Shown here in pieces: positions 53,086-63,873 of a DNA stretch of 64,000 nt. The notes under the pieces were generated by a model. That model was not told the origin of the DNA and did no database searches. It saw only the letters and a program-made list of their open reading frames with translations. The position numbers were made by a program, and so were the translations under genes. The stretch lies in NCBI GenBank assembly GCA_008501585.1, contig QQUN01000021.1, forward strand, positions 108,112 through 172,111, read 5' to 3'. Source of the stretch: Pseudomonadota bacterium (GTDB lineage Bacteria; Pseudomonadota; Gammaproteobacteria; Burkholderiales; Rhodocyclaceae). Within the stretch, counting starts at the first letter, position 1. Each line of letters begins with the position of its first letter.

Positions 53086-53943
53086 ATGTCCGACGTCTTG
53101 ATCGTCATGGTCGCGGTGCTGATCTTCGTGATCATCACCATCGCCAAGGGAGTGCGGATCGTTCCGCAGGGGGAGGAGTGGATCGTCGAGCGTCTCGGCA
53201 AGTACCACGGCACGATCATCCCCGGTCTCAACATCATCATTCCGTACCTCGACAATGTGGCCTACAAGCTGGTGACCAAGGACTTGATCCTCGATGTGCA
53301 GGAGCAGGAGGTCATCACCCGCGACAACGCGGTGATCCTCACCAATGCGGTGGCGTTCGTGAAGGTGACCGATCCGGTCAAGGCGGTGTATGGCGTCACC
53401 GATTTCGGCGAGGCCATCCGCAATCTCATCATGACCACGCTGCGCTCGATTCTCGGCGAAATGGATCTGGACGAAGCCTTGTCGTCTCGCGACAAGATCA
53501 AGGCGCGCCTGCGCGAGAGCATTGCCGACGAGGCCGTCGATTGGGGCCTGACCGTCAAGTCGGTCGAGATTCAGGACATCAATCCGTCGCAGTCGATGCA
53601 GAAAGCCATGGAAATGCAGGCCGCCGCAGAGCGCGAGCGCAAGGCGATGGTGACCCGGGCCGAGGGCGAAAAACAATCCGCGGTGCTCGAGGCCGACGCG
53701 CGCCTCGAGGCCGCCAAGCGCGACGCCAGTGCCCAGGTGATGCTGGCCGAGGCCTCGGCCGAAGCCATCCGCCGCGTGGCCAACGCGGTGGGGGACAATC
53801 CGGTACCCCTGCAGTTCGTGCTGGGTGAGAAGTATGTCGCCGCGATGCGCGAACTGAGCCAGTCCGAAAACGCCAAGACGATCCTGCTGCCGGCCGATAT
53901 CCAGGAATCGATCAAAGGCCTGTTTGGCAAGGCCGCGCGCTGA
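53086..53943 (+). CDS. SPFH/stomatin-like protein (QmcA/paraslipin type)
   Basis: The 285-residue protein has one N-terminal membrane helix (about 3-20). An SPFH domain follows at about 22-190 (VPQGEEWIVERLGKYHGTI, DPVKAVYGV, IADEAVDWGL), then a charged coiled coil (about 175-230). It should form a large oligomeric membrane cage and act with NfeD, possibly in proteolysis or lipid-domain organisation. Confidence 0.94.
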   Translation: MSDVLIVMVAVLIFVIITIAKGVRIVPQGEEWIVERLGKYHGTIIPGLNIIIPYLDNVAYKLVTKDLILDVQEQEVITRDNAVILTNAVAFVKVTDPVKAVYGVTDFGEAIRNLIMTTLRSILGEMDLDEALSSRDKIKARLRESIADEAVDWGLTVKSVEIQDINPSQSMQKAMEMQAAAERERKAMVTRAEGEKQSAVLEADARLEAAKRDASAQVMLAEASAEAIRRVANAVGDNPVPLQFVLGEKYVAAMRELSQSENAKTILLPADIQESIKGLFGKAAR

Positions 53944-53967
53944 ACACGGGCAGTTTCTCCGAGCAAC

Positions 53968-53995
53968 CGGGGCGGCCTGCGGGCCGCCCCGTTTT
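53968..53995. terminator. Intrinsic terminator between the SPFH gene and the glycosyltransferase operon
   Basis: A perfect 10-bp stem CGGGGCGGCC/GGCCGCCCCG with a 4-nt loop and a TTTT tail on the plus strand. It lies between convergent genes. Confidence 0.85.
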
Positions 53996-55448
53996 ATTCC
54001 GGATAGCCGCGGAAGCCGGTCAGCAGGAACAGACTGACCCGGCGCTCGAAATTGCGGTGGATCGGGACGGCCAGCTCGCCGAGCGCCAGCGCGCTGTCGA
54101 AGCGGCCGGCCACATCATCGATCTGGCCGCTGCGTGAGATCAACAACACTGGCCGGTCGCGGAAGCGGTTCAGATCGGTGGTGAGCTGGTAATGATCGGC
54201 CACGCCGCCATCGGGATTCCAGCTGGCATAGTCCCTGGGCTGGAGCCGGTAGATGATCTGCGCGAGCAACTCACGGTCCTTGGCCACCACGACAGCATCA
54301 GGATGGGCGGCGAGAACCGGCTTCAGTTCGTCCGCCAGCGCCGACCAGCCGCGCGCCCGTTTGTACGGGTCGTTCTTGGCGGTGAGTTCGACACCGCTGA
54401 CACGGGCGATATCCGGCCAGTGATAGACCGTGACGCCGAGCATCAGGTTGAGCACCACGGCGCTGATCGCAAAACGCCAGCGGCCCGATTCGGCCAGGAA
54501 GGCGATCACGAGCACACAGCCGGCGACAAAGATCGGCGCGGCCCAGTTGCCGTTGGCCCGCCCGGTCAGTGCCTGGAAGGACACCAGCAACAGCAGGGGC
54601 AGGACGAACAGCAGCAGGCGGCGATAGCGATCTTCGCGCCACAGGCGGCGGGTGCGGATGAACGCCCACAGCAGACCAAGGGTGAGCAGGGGGCCGAAGG
54701 ACAGCCACTGCGCACCGATGAACTCGACAAACTCGCCCGGCGCCCAGCCACGGGCCTCCAGGCGGGTGATCTCGGCCGTGTGGCGGAAGGTCGGGAAGTC
54801 GTTGACCACGTTCCACCACAGGTTGGGGCTGAAGATCAGCACACCGATGGCAAACGCGGCCCACGGCTTGAGGCTCAGCAACTGGCGGCGCCCGCCCGGC
54901 TCAGCCAGCAGCACCAGCAGCGCCGAACCGGCAAAGGCGATCATGGTGTACTTCGACATCATGCCCAGGCCGAAGGCCAGCCCGACCAGCAGCCAGTGCC
55001 GCCAGGCATGGCTCTCGCGGGCCGCCACAAGGCCGTAGATGCCCAGCGCCCAGAACAGCAGCAAGGGGGCGTCGGTGGACACGAACAGCCCCAGCGTCGA
55101 CACCAGCGGCAGGGTCAGGAAGGCCAGTGCCGACCAGAATCCGACGCGCGCGTTGAACATCCGCTCGCCCAGGCCATGCAGCACCAGCGCGGTGAGCGGA
55201 TAGCACAGCAGCGACGGCAGCTTGAGCGCGAGCAGGGTGTGGCCGAGCACGGCTTCGGACGCGGCAATCATGCCGGCGATCAGCGGTGGCTTGGAGTAGT
55301 AACCCCAATCGAGCGCTTGCGACCAGCCCCAGTAGTATGCCTCATCCACATAGGGGTCGATGCTCAGGTGACCGATCACCCAGGCGCGATAGCCGGTCAG
55401 CACGACGGCGACCAGCAACAGCAGGCGGAAGGACTGTGCCGTGTTCAT
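53994..55448 (-). CDS. ArnT-like glycosyltransferase family 39 membrane protein
   Basis: The 484-residue polytopic protein has about 11-12 hydrophobic helices followed by a soluble C-terminal part (about 370-484). The first periplasmic loop has the acidic DPYVDEAYYWGWS, a GT39/GT83 catalytic pattern, then SKPPLIAGMI. Such enzymes move a sugar from a polyprenyl-phosphate donor onto lipid A or another acceptor in the periplasm. It is the last gene of a five-gene overlapping operon. Confidence 0.9.
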   Translation of the reverse strand: MNTAQSFRLLLLVAVVLTGYRAWVIGHLSIDPYVDEAYYWGWSQALDWGYYSKPPLIAGMIAASEAVLGHTLLALKLPSLLCYPLTALVLHGLGERMFNARVGFWSALAFLTLPLVSTLGLFVSTDAPLLLFWALGIYGLVAARESHAWRHWLLVGLAFGLGMMSKYTMIAFAGSALLVLLAEPGGRRQLLSLKPWAAFAIGVLIFSPNLWWNVVNDFPTFRHTAEITRLEARGWAPGEFVEFIGAQWLSFGPLLTLGLLWAFIRTRRLWREDRYRRLLLFVLPLLLLVSFQALTGRANGNWAAPIFVAGCVLVIAFLAESGRWRFAISAVVLNLMLGVTVYHWPDIARVSGVELTAKNDPYKRARGWSALADELKPVLAAHPDAVVVAKDRELLAQIIYRLQPRDYASWNPDGGVADHYQLTTDLNRFRDRPVLLISRSGQIDDVAGRFDSALALGELAVPIHRNFERRVSLFLLTGFRGYPE

Positions 55449-56992
55449 TCAGCGCCCTTCCGCAGCAGGACAACACCGCCTTCGGCAAACACGGTGTCGA
55501 AACCGGTGTCGGGGACGCGGTCAATCCGGGTAATGACCAGCCCCCCGGCCTCGGGCACGCGCGACGGCGTGGGCGACTGCGCATAGACACTGAAGCTCGG
55601 TGCATCAAAGCGCATGCGCACGGCCGACTCGCCCAGCGCATGCGCCTTCAGGCCGGCGTCGCGCACCGGGCCTTGCAGCACCTCGCCCAGGTAGGGCACC
55701 ACGGTACTGGTCAGCACCGCGATCTGCAGTACTGCGGCAAAGGCCATCTTTCGCCAGGTGCCGGTTGCCCTGCTGCTCAGCACTGCCAGCCACAGCAACA
55801 GGGCGCCGACCGTTACCGCGTAGTACGGCCAGCCGGCCAGGTCCATGGCGCGCGACAGCTGCGCCCGATAGAACGGATTGCCGGCATCGCTCCCGGCCAG
55901 GAAGCCCAGCAGCGGCGGGGCGACCACGAACAGGGAAAACAGCAGCGTCGGTGCGATGGCGTGGGCCCAGGTGCGGCCATGATCAAAGCGGTGCGCCGCG
56001 ATGAGCAGGAACAGCGGCGTGGCGCCATACAGCGCGTAGTGCGGCAGCTTGGTGCCGGACAGGCTGAAGAACACCACCACGAAGGCTGCCCAGAGCCACA
56101 GGTAGCGCCGCACCCCGGTGGCCAGGTCCTTGCGGATCTGGCGGCAGGCGGCGAACAGTGGGCCGGTCCAGGGCAGCAGCAGCAGCGGCACGGCAAGCAC
56201 ATAGTAGAACATGCTGCCCGCGTGGCCCTCGAGCGTGCCGGTGAAACGCTTGACGTTATGCTTGAGGATGAAGCCATCAATGAACTTCTGGCCGTGAATG
56301 CCCAGCGCCGCGGCATACCAGGGCACGACCAGCACGATCAGCAAGGCCCAGCCGATGGGGTCGCCGATGGCCTTGAACCAGGTGCGCCACTGGCGCCGGC
56401 TGGCGCAGAACAGGAAGGTCACCGCGACCGGCAGGATGATGGCAATCGGCCCCTTGGTGAGCACGCCCAGACCAATCCACACATAGGTGCGCAGCAAGGG
56501 GGCCCGGCGCCCCGACTCCAGATGCCGCCAGGCATCGAACAGCGCCAGGGCCAGCCACAGGTTGAGCAAGGCGTCGGCGGTGGCTGCACGGCCGATGGCA
56601 AACGGGCCGATGGCGGTGCTGACCACCAGCAGGGCCGCCAGTGCGGTCTGCGCGCCGAAACGCTCACGCGCGAACTGCCAGGTGGCGTAGCTCCAGCCGA
56701 TGGCGGCCAGCGCCGAGGGCAGGCGGAAAGCCCACTCCGACGGCCCGAGCACCAGGTAGGCCAGTGCCTGCAGCCAGTAGATCAGGATCGGTTTGTCGAA
56801 ACGGTGCTCGCCGTCCAGATAGGTCGACAGAAAATCGCCACGCTCGAACATCTCGCGCGTGGCTTCGGCGAACGCCCCTTCGTCCACATCGAACAGCGGG
56901 TACGCGCCGAGAAAGGCCAGGTAGCTGATCAGTGGCAGGAGAAAGACCAGCCAGCCGATCAGACGGCGTGGGTGGGCGTTCGCCTCGCTCAT
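55445..56992 (-). CDS. ArnT-like glycosyltransferase family 39 membrane protein (second copy)
   Basis: The 515-residue polytopic protein has the ArnT first loop LFDVDEGAFAEATREM and HRFDKPILIYWLQAL, about 12 membrane helices and a periplasmic C-terminal domain. The closeness to ArnT (4-amino-arabinose or galactosamine transfer to lipid A) is better than for the neighbouring copy. The arn sugar-synthesis genes are not in the window. Overlaps both neighbours by 4 bp. Confidence 0.92.
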   Translation of the reverse strand: MSEANAHPRRLIGWLVFLLPLISYLAFLGAYPLFDVDEGAFAEATREMFERGDFLSTYLDGEHRFDKPILIYWLQALAYLVLGPSEWAFRLPSALAAIGWSYATWQFARERFGAQTALAALLVVSTAIGPFAIGRAATADALLNLWLALALFDAWRHLESGRRAPLLRTYVWIGLGVLTKGPIAIILPVAVTFLFCASRRQWRTWFKAIGDPIGWALLIVLVVPWYAAALGIHGQKFIDGFILKHNVKRFTGTLEGHAGSMFYYVLAVPLLLLPWTGPLFAACRQIRKDLATGVRRYLWLWAAFVVVFFSLSGTKLPHYALYGATPLFLLIAAHRFDHGRTWAHAIAPTLLFSLFVVAPPLLGFLAGSDAGNPFYRAQLSRAMDLAGWPYYAVTVGALLLWLAVLSSRATGTWRKMAFAAVLQIAVLTSTVVPYLGEVLQGPVRDAGLKAHALGESAVRMRFDAPSFSVYAQSPTPSRVPEAGGLVITRIDRVPDTGFDTVFAEGGVVLLRKGAE

Positions 56993-58041
56993 TCGTGGTG
57001 CTCGGGGGTTTGTGCCCAGCCGGCCGCATCCGACAGCTCTTTGGTGGGCCGGGCCAGATAAGGCTTGGTGATGCCGGACTCGAAGTACACCCGCGCCAGC
57101 AATTCGGCCAGCACGCCGGAGGTCACCATCTGGATGCCGGCAATGACCAGGAAGAAGCCGCCGAAGAGCAGCGGCCGGGTGCCGATCGACTCACCGAAGA
57201 ACACCTTGAGCGTCATCAGATAGGTCAGGATCAGGCCGCCCAGGCCGCCGAGCGCAATGCCGATGCCACCAAAGAAGTGGCCCGGCCGGGTGCGGTAGCG
57301 CATGAAAAAGTACACGAAGACCAGGTCGAGAATGACCCGGAAAGTGCGCGAAATGCCGTACTTCGACTGCCCGAACACCCGCGGGTGGTGGGCCACCACT
57401 TCCTGCGCGATGCGCTTGGGCGTGGTGACGGTGGCCAGCCAGGCGGGGATGAAGCGGTGCATTTCGCCATACAGGCGCACATTCTTGATCGCGCTGGCGC
57501 GGAAGATCTTGAGGCTGCAGCCGTAATCCTTGAGTTGTACGCCGGTCAGCCGGGCGATCAGGCGGTTGGCGATGCGCGACGGAATCTTGCGCAGCCACAG
57601 GCCGTCCTGGCGATCCTTGCGCCAGCCGGCAACCAGGTCGAGGTCTTCGGTGAGCAGGCGACCGACCATGCGCGGGATATCGATCGGGTCGTTCTGCAGG
57701 TCGCCGTCCATGGTGGCAATCACCGTGCCGCGCGCCGCATCCAGCCCGGCCTGCATCGCGGCGGTCTGCTTGAAGTTGCGCACCAGCACGACGACGCGCA
57801 CATGCGATCCGTACTTCTTCGCGCAGCGCTCGAGCTCCATCGGTGTGCTGTCGGAGGAGCCGTCGTCGACCAGCACCACCTCCCACGGCCACGGATAGGG
57901 GCCCAGCGCCAGATGGATGCGCTCGAGCAGCGGCTCGACGTTTTCCGCCTCGTTGTACATCGGCACCACCACCGACAGGCGATGCTTGGGCAGGTTGTCG
58001 GGGATGCGCGGTTCGGCGTGCGGCAGCGGAGAGGTATTCAT
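56989..58041 (-). CDS. Family 2 glycosyltransferase (ArnC/DPM1-like polyprenyl-phosphate sugar transferase)
   Basis: The 350-residue protein has a GT-A domain (VVPMYNEAENV, LVDDGSSDST, ATMDGDLQNDP with the DxD-type acid) covering about 20-240. Two C-terminal membrane helices follow (about 262-285 and 300-325). It should charge undecaprenyl phosphate with a sugar at the cytoplasmic face, making the donor for the two ArnT-like enzymes downstream. 4-bp overlaps on both sides. Confidence 0.93.
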   Translation of the reverse strand: MNTSPLPHAEPRIPDNLPKHRLSVVVPMYNEAENVEPLLERIHLALGPYPWPWEVVLVDDGSSDSTPMELERCAKKYGSHVRVVVLVRNFKQTAAMQAGLDAARGTVIATMDGDLQNDPIDIPRMVGRLLTEDLDLVAGWRKDRQDGLWLRKIPSRIANRLIARLTGVQLKDYGCSLKIFRASAIKNVRLYGEMHRFIPAWLATVTTPKRIAQEVVAHHPRVFGQSKYGISRTFRVILDLVFVYFFMRYRTRPGHFFGGIGIALGGLGGLILTYLMTLKVFFGESIGTRPLLFGGFFLVIAGIQMVTSGVLAELLARVYFESGITKPYLARPTKELSDAAGWAQTPEHHE

Positions 58042-58949
58042 TGACGGTCAATGCCTTGTTTGGGTGCGGTTGGCATGCTCAGGCCGGCCAGCCAGGCGAG
58101 GGCGCCGGCGATACTCGAACACGCGATAACGAAGAGATGCAGGGCAAGCACCACCTGCAGCCCGGTTTCAAAATCAATGCCGTTGGGCAGCAACGCCGCC
58201 GCCGCGCCGGCCTCATAGGTACCAAAGCCGGCCACGCCCTGCACCGGCAGGATGGCCGCCAGTTCGGCGCCCAGCGCGCCAGCGGCGCCAGTCAGGGCGG
58301 GCGCGCCGAGCAAAACCGACAACAACCACGCCTGGGCCGCCAGTTTGACCGACCAGTTGGCGATCGTCCATAGCCAGCCGAATCGGGCGTGGCGGGTGGA
58401 TTCGGCAAAGGCATTGCGCAGCTTGCCCAGCCGTGCCTGCCACGGTCCGCCGTCGTGCCAGGCATGTGCCCGGCGCGCCCAGCGTGGCAGCACGAAGGCC
58501 GTCGCCGCGACGGCCACGACGCCAAGCACGCGCAGCCATGCCGGCAGCCCGGGCCAGACGGCCAAGGCCAGTGCCATCACCACAAAGGCGTCCTGCAACC
58601 GAAACCACACCAGCGAAGCCACCGCACGGCCCAGCGGCGTGCCGAAATGGCGCGCCAGCAGAATCGGGAAGGCCGCCTCGCCACCACGAAATGGCACGAT
58701 GTTCACCATCGCGTTGTGGATCAGCACGATACGCAGGCAGGTGCCGAAGCGCCCGGCCGCGTCGTGGCGGAACTCGTCCCACACACGCAAGGCGCGCAAG
58801 CCATAGCTCAGCGCAAAGCCGGCCGCGGCGATGAGCAGTGCGCTGAGCGGGGTCTCACGCACCAGCTCACCGAGCGCGGACCACTGCCCCTCGGCAACAA
58901 ACCAGGCCACCAGGGCCAGGGTGAGGACGACCGCCAGTGCGCGTTTCAT
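58038..58949 (-). CDS. Lysylphosphatidylglycerol synthetase-type TM protein (UPF0104/YbhN family)
   Basis: The 303-residue protein has about seven to eight membrane helices. The conserved region NIVPFRGGEAAFPILLARHFG (about 85-105) and VQGVAGFGTYEAGAAAALL (about 245-262) are typical of the flippase-like half of MprF/AglD proteins. No synthetase domain is present. A role in moving the lipid-linked sugar across the membrane is reasonable inference from the operon. The start at 58949 overlaps the PAP2 stop. Confidence 0.87.
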   Translation of the reverse strand: MKRALAVVLTLALVAWFVAEGQWSALGELVRETPLSALLIAAAGFALSYGLRALRVWDEFRHDAAGRFGTCLRIVLIHNAMVNIVPFRGGEAAFPILLARHFGTPLGRAVASLVWFRLQDAFVVMALALAVWPGLPAWLRVLGVVAVAATAFVLPRWARRAHAWHDGGPWQARLGKLRNAFAESTRHARFGWLWTIANWSVKLAAQAWLLSVLLGAPALTGAAGALGAELAAILPVQGVAGFGTYEAGAAAALLPNGIDFETGLQVVLALHLFVIACSSIAGALAWLAGLSMPTAPKQGIDRQ

Positions 58950-59734
58950 GGCGCGGCGCTCCGGGCTTGCCTGAGCGCCATGCTGGCGCCAAGCAGTCCG
59001 GCCAGCCCCAGGGCCGACGACCACCCCTGGGCTTGCGGATAACCGGTGGAAAAAAACACCCGGGCAAGACTGACCACGATGCCGGCAATGGCCAGCAGCG
59101 TGAGCACGCGCCGCGACTGCCACAGCGGCCAGCGTTGCGACAGGTGCGCCCCAATCACGGCGCACAGCCAGCCGGTGGCCGCGCCGGCCAGCACGTCGCC
59201 CGGCCAGTGGGCGCCAACGGCAATGCGCGACAACGCGACCAGCACACCCGCCATCAGCAACAGCAGGGCGGGCACGGCGCGGCGACAGGCCGGGGTGCTC
59301 AGCAGCAGCGCGGCGACGACAGTAAACGCGGTGGCGGTGTGGCCGGACGGAAAGCTGTAACCCGACAGGGTGACGCCAATCTGGTGAAAACCGTCTGCGG
59401 CCATGAGATCCTGGGGGCGGGGCGCATCAACCAGCGCCTTGAGGCCACGCACCATCACGATGCCCACCGGCCAGGCCATCACCACCGCCAGTACGGCGCG
59501 GGGCGCACTGCGCAGGCACAGGGCCAGCACGGCACCGGCCGACAGCACGCTCGCCGTGTCGGTCACCGTGGCCCACAGGCCGTCGGGCAGGGCACGGGTC
59601 CACTGGTTGAGCACCATGAAGACCGGCATATTGGCACCGCTCATCATCATTCCGGCGGCAGCCAGCCCGAGCACCAGCGGCGGCGCGATGCACCAACCGG
59701 GCGAGAGCGGTGCGGGCGCCAGGGGAGAAGTCAT
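58946..59734 (-). CDS. PAP2 family phosphatase
   Basis: The 262-residue membrane phosphatase has the full three-part signature: KALVDAPRP (about 105), PSGH in SFPSGHTAT (about 130) and SRIAVGAHWPGDV (about 175). Undecaprenyl-pyrophosphate or lipid-A phosphatase activity is the family norm. It is first in the envelope operon. The ATG at 59734 is chosen over an in-frame TTG at 59746. A minus-strand TAGAAT at 59763-59768 may be its -10. Confidence 0.92.
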   Translation of the reverse strand: MTSPLAPAPLSPGWCIAPPLVLGLAAAGMMMSGANMPVFMVLNQWTRALPDGLWATVTDTASVLSAGAVLALCLRSAPRAVLAVVMAWPVGIVMVRGLKALVDAPRPQDLMAADGFHQIGVTLSGYSFPSGHTATAFTVVAALLLSTPACRRAVPALLLLMAGVLVALSRIAVGAHWPGDVLAGAATGWLCAVIGAHLSQRWPLWQSRRVLTLLAIAGIVVSLARVFFSTGYPQAQGWSSALGLAGLLGASMALRQARSAAP

Positions 59735-59853
59735 GTGGGGCGGCAATCGGGCTAAAAGGCGAATTCTAGCCTAAGCGGCCGCTCGCGAGCCGGCCAAGGC
59801 GGCCGCCATCGTGTGCCGGCACATCGTCGCCCGTAAGGGGGCCGCGGCTCAGG

Positions 59854-59859
59854 TATAAT
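59854..59859 (+). promoter_or_regulatory. Probable -10 box of the purL promoter
   Basis: A perfect TATAAT 74 bp before the purL ATG, followed by a T-run. No good -35 is seen at the normal distance, so an activator may be needed. Confidence 0.45.
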
Positions 59860-59932
59860 TCCGCCTTCGTTTTTTGCCGGCTGCTGCCTACGGGCGCAAC
59901 GCACCTCACCTCTGCCTGTCCCCGTCGATCAC

Positions 59933-62900
59933 ATGACTGAAATCCTCACTCTCCGCGGCGCATCGGCGCTGTCGGCTCCCCGCCTGGCCCGCCTTGGCGA
60001 CACCCTCGGCCGCGTCGTTTCGCGCTTTCATGGCGTTCATGCCGAGTTTCAGTATTTCATCGAACTGAGCGGGGCGCTGGACGACACTGCCATGGCCCGC
60101 CTGGTCGATCTGCTCGGCGCGCATCCCGCCAGCGATACGCCCCCCGAGGGCGAGCTGATCCTCGTCACGCCGCGCCTGGGCACGATCTCGCCATGGTCCT
60201 CCAAGGCCACCGATATTGCCCACCAGTGCGGCTTCGACGCCGTGGTGCGGATCGAGCGCGGCATTGCCTACTCGGTGATGGCCAAGGGCGGGCTGGGCAA
60301 GCAGCGCGCGGCGGTGCTGCCGCTGCTGCATGACCGCATGACCGAATCGGTGCTGGACGACATGGCCGCTGCCGAGGCGCTGTTCCACCACTACAGCCCG
60401 CAGCCGCTGACCACCGTCGACATCATCGGCGCCGGTCGCGGTGCGCTCGAAGCGGCCAACCGCGAGCTGGGACTGGCCTTGTCGGACGACGAGATCGATT
60501 ACCTGGTCGACAACTTCACCCGCGCCGGCCGCAACCCGACCGACGTCGAGCTGATGATGTTCGCGCAGGCCAACTCCGAGCATTGCCGCCACAAGATCTT
60601 CAACGCCGACTGGGTGATCGACGGCCGGCCGGAGGAGAAAACCCTGTTCGGCATGATCCGCGAGACCCACAAGGCGCAGCCCGAGGGCACCGTGGTGGCC
60701 TACTCGGACAACGCCTCGGTGATCGAAGGCGCAGCGGTCGACGCGCTGTATCCGAACGCCGACGGCCAGTGGCAGTTCCGCACCGAAACGCAGCACATCC
60801 TCGCCAAGGTCGAGACCCACAACCACCCGACGGCGATCTCGCCCTTCCCGGGTGCGGCCACCGGCGCCGGCGGCGAGATCCGCGACGAAGGCGCCACCGG
60901 GCGCGGCTCGCGGCCCAAGGCCGGCCTGGCCGGCTTCTCGGTATCCAACCTCGCCATCCCCGGTTTCGAGCAGCCCTGGGAGACGCCCTATGGCCGTCCG
61001 GACCGCATCGCCTCGGCGCTCGACATCATGATCGAAGGCCCGATCGGTGCCGCCGCCTTCAACAACGAATTCGGCCGCCCCAACCTGGCGGGTTACTTCC
61101 GCACCTTCGAGCAGGAAGTGCAGGGCGAGGTGCGCGGCTATCACAAGCCGATCATGATCGCCGGCGGCCTGGGCAACATCCAGGCAGAGCAATCATTCAA
61201 GGAACAGTTCGCCCCCGGCACGCTGATGATCCAGCTCGGCGGGCCGGGCATGCTCATCGGCCTGGGCGGCGGCGCGGCCTCCAGCATGGCCACCGGCACC
61301 AACGCGGCCGACCTCGATTTTGCCTCGGTGCAGCGTGGCAACCCCGAAATCCAGCGCCGCTGCCAGGAAGTCATCGACCGCTGCTGGCAGCAGGGCGAGG
61401 CCAACCCGATCCTGTCGATCCATGACGTCGGCGCCGGCGGCATCTCCAATGCCATGCCCGAGCTGGCCGATTCGGCCGGCCTCGGTGCCAAGTTCGAACT
61501 GCGCGAAATCCACATCGAAGAGCCGGGCATGAGCCCGCGTGAGATCTGGAGCAACGAGTCGCAAGAACGCTATGTGCTGGCCATTGCCCCCGAATCGCTC
61601 GACGCCTTCCGCGCCATCTGCGCGCGCGAGCGCTGCCCGTTTGCCGTGGTTGGCGTCGCCACCGACGACGGCCAGCTCACCGTGACCGACCGCCAGTTCG
61701 ACAACAAACCGGTCGACATGCCCATGTCGGTGCTGCTCGGCAAGCCGCCCAAAATGACACGCAACGTGTCGCGCCGGGCGGTCTTCCTGCCGCCCTTCGA
61801 TGTCACCGACCTGACGCTCGACGAGGCCTGCCGCCGCGTGCTGCGCATGCCGGCCGTCGCCTCCAAGAACTTCCTCATCACCATCGGCGACCGCAGCGTC
61901 GGCGGCCTCACCGCACGCGACCAAATGGTCGGCCCGTGGCAGGTGCCGGTGGCCGACGTGGCCGTCACCTCGATGAGTTTCCACGGCGACAAGGGCGAAG
62001 CCTTCGCCATGGGCGAGCGCACCGCCGTCGCCTGCGTGGATGCGCCGGCCAGTGGCCGCATGGCGGTTGGCGAGGCGATTACCAACGTGGCCGCGGCCGA
62101 CATTGCCGACATCCGCCAGGTCAAGCTCTCCGCCAACTGGATGGCCGCGGCCGGCCATCGTGGTGAAGACGCCCACCTGTTCGACACCGTCACCGCCGTC
62201 TCGCAGTTCTGCCAGCGCGCCGGGCTGGCGATTCCGGTCGGCAAGGATTCGCTGTCGATGAAGACCGCCTGGCAGGACGGCGGCGAAGACAAGCAGGTCG
62301 TGTCGCCACTGTCGCTCATCGTCACCGCCTTCGCGCCGGTGCAGGACGTGCGCCGCACGCTCACCCCGCAGCTCCAGTTGCTCGAGCATGAAGACACCGA
62401 ACTGGTGCTGATCGACCTGGGCAACAACAAGAACCGCCTCGGCGGCTCGGCGCTGGCGCAGGCTTACAACAGCGTCGGCGAGCATGCGCCGGATGTCGAT
62501 CCCGAGCAGCTCAAGCAGTTCTTCGCCCTCATCCAGCGCTTCCGTCAGGACGACCTGCTGCTCGCCTACCACGACCGCAGCGACGGCGGCCTGTGGGCCA
62601 CCGTGTGCGAAATGGCCTTTGCCTCGCACTGCGGCCTGTCGCTGCTACTCGACACCGTCTGCTACGACGAGTGGATGAACGATGTCGACGGCCTCGACAA
62701 GAAGCCCGACACGCTCAAGGGCCGCTTCCACGACAAGGCACTCGGCGGGCTCTTCGCCGAGGAACTGGGCGCCGTGGTGCAGATCCGCCGCAGCGACCGT
62801 GCCCGCATCACCGAACCCTTGCGTGCGGCCGGGCTGTCCTACCACTTCATCGGCGAGCCCAACGACAAGGACGAGATCCGTGTCTGGCGCAACGCCAAGC

Positions 62901-63859
62901 TGCTGTTCAAGGCGCCGCGCATCGAACTGCAGCAGGCCTGGACCGACACCAGCTACCAGATCGCCCGCCTGCGCGACGACGCCACCTGCGCCCAGGAAGA
63001 ATTCGACGCGCTCGCCGACGCCACCGATCCCGGTCTGAGTGTTCGCCTGACCTACGATGCGAATGAAGATATCGTCGCACCGATGATCGCCACCGGCGCC
63101 CGTCCGCGCATTGCCATCCTGCGTGAGCAGGGCGTGAACTCCCATGTGGAAATGGCAGCCGCCTTCAGCCGCGCCGGCTTCGAAGCCTTCGACGTGCACA
63201 TGTCGGACCTGCAGAACGGCCGCTTCGCGCTGGCCGACTTCAAGGGTCTCGCCGCTTGCGGCGGTTTCTCGTACGGCGACGTGCTTGGCGCAGGGCAGGG
63301 CTGGGCCAAGTCCATCCTGTTCAACGCACGGCTGCGCGAAGCCTTCGAAAGCTTCTTCGGTCGCGACGACACCTTTGCCCTGGGGGTGTGCAACGGCTGC
63401 CAGATGATGTCGCACCTGGCGCCCATCATTCCCGGCGCCGAGCACTGGCCGACCTTCCACCGCAACCGCAGCGAGCAGTTCGAAGCCCGCTTCAGCCAGG
63501 TCGAGATCCTCGACAACCCGTCGATCTTCTTCGACGGCATGGCCGGCAGCCGCATGCCCATCGTCGTCTCGCATGGCGAGGGACGGGCGGTGTTCGAGGC
63601 GGGCGCCCAAGAGTCGGTGATTCGCGCCGTGCGCTTCATCGACCACCACGGCGAAGCCGCCCAGCGCTACCCCTTCAACCCCAACGGCTCCCCCGAGGGC
63701 ATCACCGGCGTCACCACCAATGACGGCCGCTTCACGATCATGATGCCGCACCCCGAACGCACCCACCGCACCACCCAGATGTCGTGGTATCCGGCCGGCA
63801 GCGGCGAGGACTCGCCGTGGATGCGCATGTTCCGCAACGCGCGGCGCTGGGTGGGCTGA
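59933..63859 (+). CDS. purL: Phosphoribosylformylglycinamidine synthase, large form
   Basis: The 1308-residue fused enzyme converts FGAR to FGAM with glutamine and ATP, the fourth step of purine synthesis. An N-terminal PurS-like part is followed by two PurM-like halves ([20 protein letters not shown] at about 300 carries the catalytic His). The C-terminal class I glutaminase has [13 protein letters not shown] (about 1110), nucleophile GVCNGCQM (about 1155) and HPERTHR near the end. Length matches proteobacterial PurL (about 1295). It lies alone, with an insertion sequence directly behind it. Confidence 0.98.
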   Translation: MTEILTLRGASALSAPRLARLGDTLGRVVSRFHGVHAEFQYFIELSGALDDTAMARLVDLLGAHPASDTPPEGELILVTPRLGTISPWSSKATDIAHQCGFDAVVRIERGIAYSVMAKGGLGKQRAAVLPLLHDRMTESVLDDMAAAEALFHHYSPQPLTTVDIIGAGRGALEAANRELGLALSDDEIDYLVDNFTRAGRNPTDVELMMFAQANSEHCRHKIFNADWVIDGRPEEKTLFGMIRETHKAQPEGTVVAYSDNASVIEGAAVDALYPNADGQWQFRTETQHILAKVETHNHPTAISPFPGAATGAGGEIRDEGATGRGSRPKAGLAGFSVSNLAIPGFEQPWETPYGRPDRIASALDIMIEGPIGAAAFNNEFGRPNLAGYFRTFEQEVQGEVRGYHKPIMIAGGLGNIQAEQSFKEQFAPGTLMIQLGGPGMLIGLGGGAASSMATGTNAADLDFASVQRGNPEIQRRCQEVIDRCWQQGEANPILSIHDVGAGGISNAMPELADSAGLGAKFELREIHIEEPGMSPREIWSNESQERYVLAIAPESLDAFRAICARERCPFAVVGVATDDGQLTVTDRQFDNKPVDMPMSVLLGKPPKMTRNVSRRAVFLPPFDVTDLTLDEACRRVLRMPAVASKNFLITIGDRSVGGLTARDQMVGPWQVPVADVAVTSMSFHGDKGEAFAMGERTAVACVDAPASGRMAVGEAITNVAAADIADIRQVKLSANWMAAAGHRGEDAHLFDTVTAVSQFCQRAGLAIPVGKDSLSMKTAWQDGGEDKQVVSPLSLIVTAFAPVQDVRRTLTPQLQLLEHEDTELVLIDLGNNKNRLGGSALAQAYNSVGEHAPDVDPEQLKQFFALIQRFRQDDLLLAYHDRSDGGLWATVCEMAFASHCGLSLLLDTVCYDEWMNDVDGLDKKPDTLKGRFHDKALGGLFAEELGAVVQIRRSDRARITEPLRAAGLSYHFIGEPNDKDEIRVWRNAKLLFKAPRIELQQAWTDTSYQIARLRDDATCAQEEFDALADATDPGLSVRLTYDANEDIVAPMIATGARPRIAILREQGVNSHVEMAAAFSRAGFEAFDVHMSDLQNGRFALADFKGLAACGGFSYGDVLGAGQGWAKSILFNARLREAFESFFGRDDTFALGVCNGCQMMSHLAPIIPGAEHWPTFHRNRSEQFEARFSQVEILDNPSIFFDGMAGSRMPIVVSHGEGRAVFEAGAQESVIRAVRFIDHHGEAAQRYPFNPNGSPEGITGVTTNDGRFTIMMPHPERTHRTTQMSWYPAGSGEDSPWMRMFRNARRWVG

Positions 63860-63873
63860 GATGACGCCCTAGG

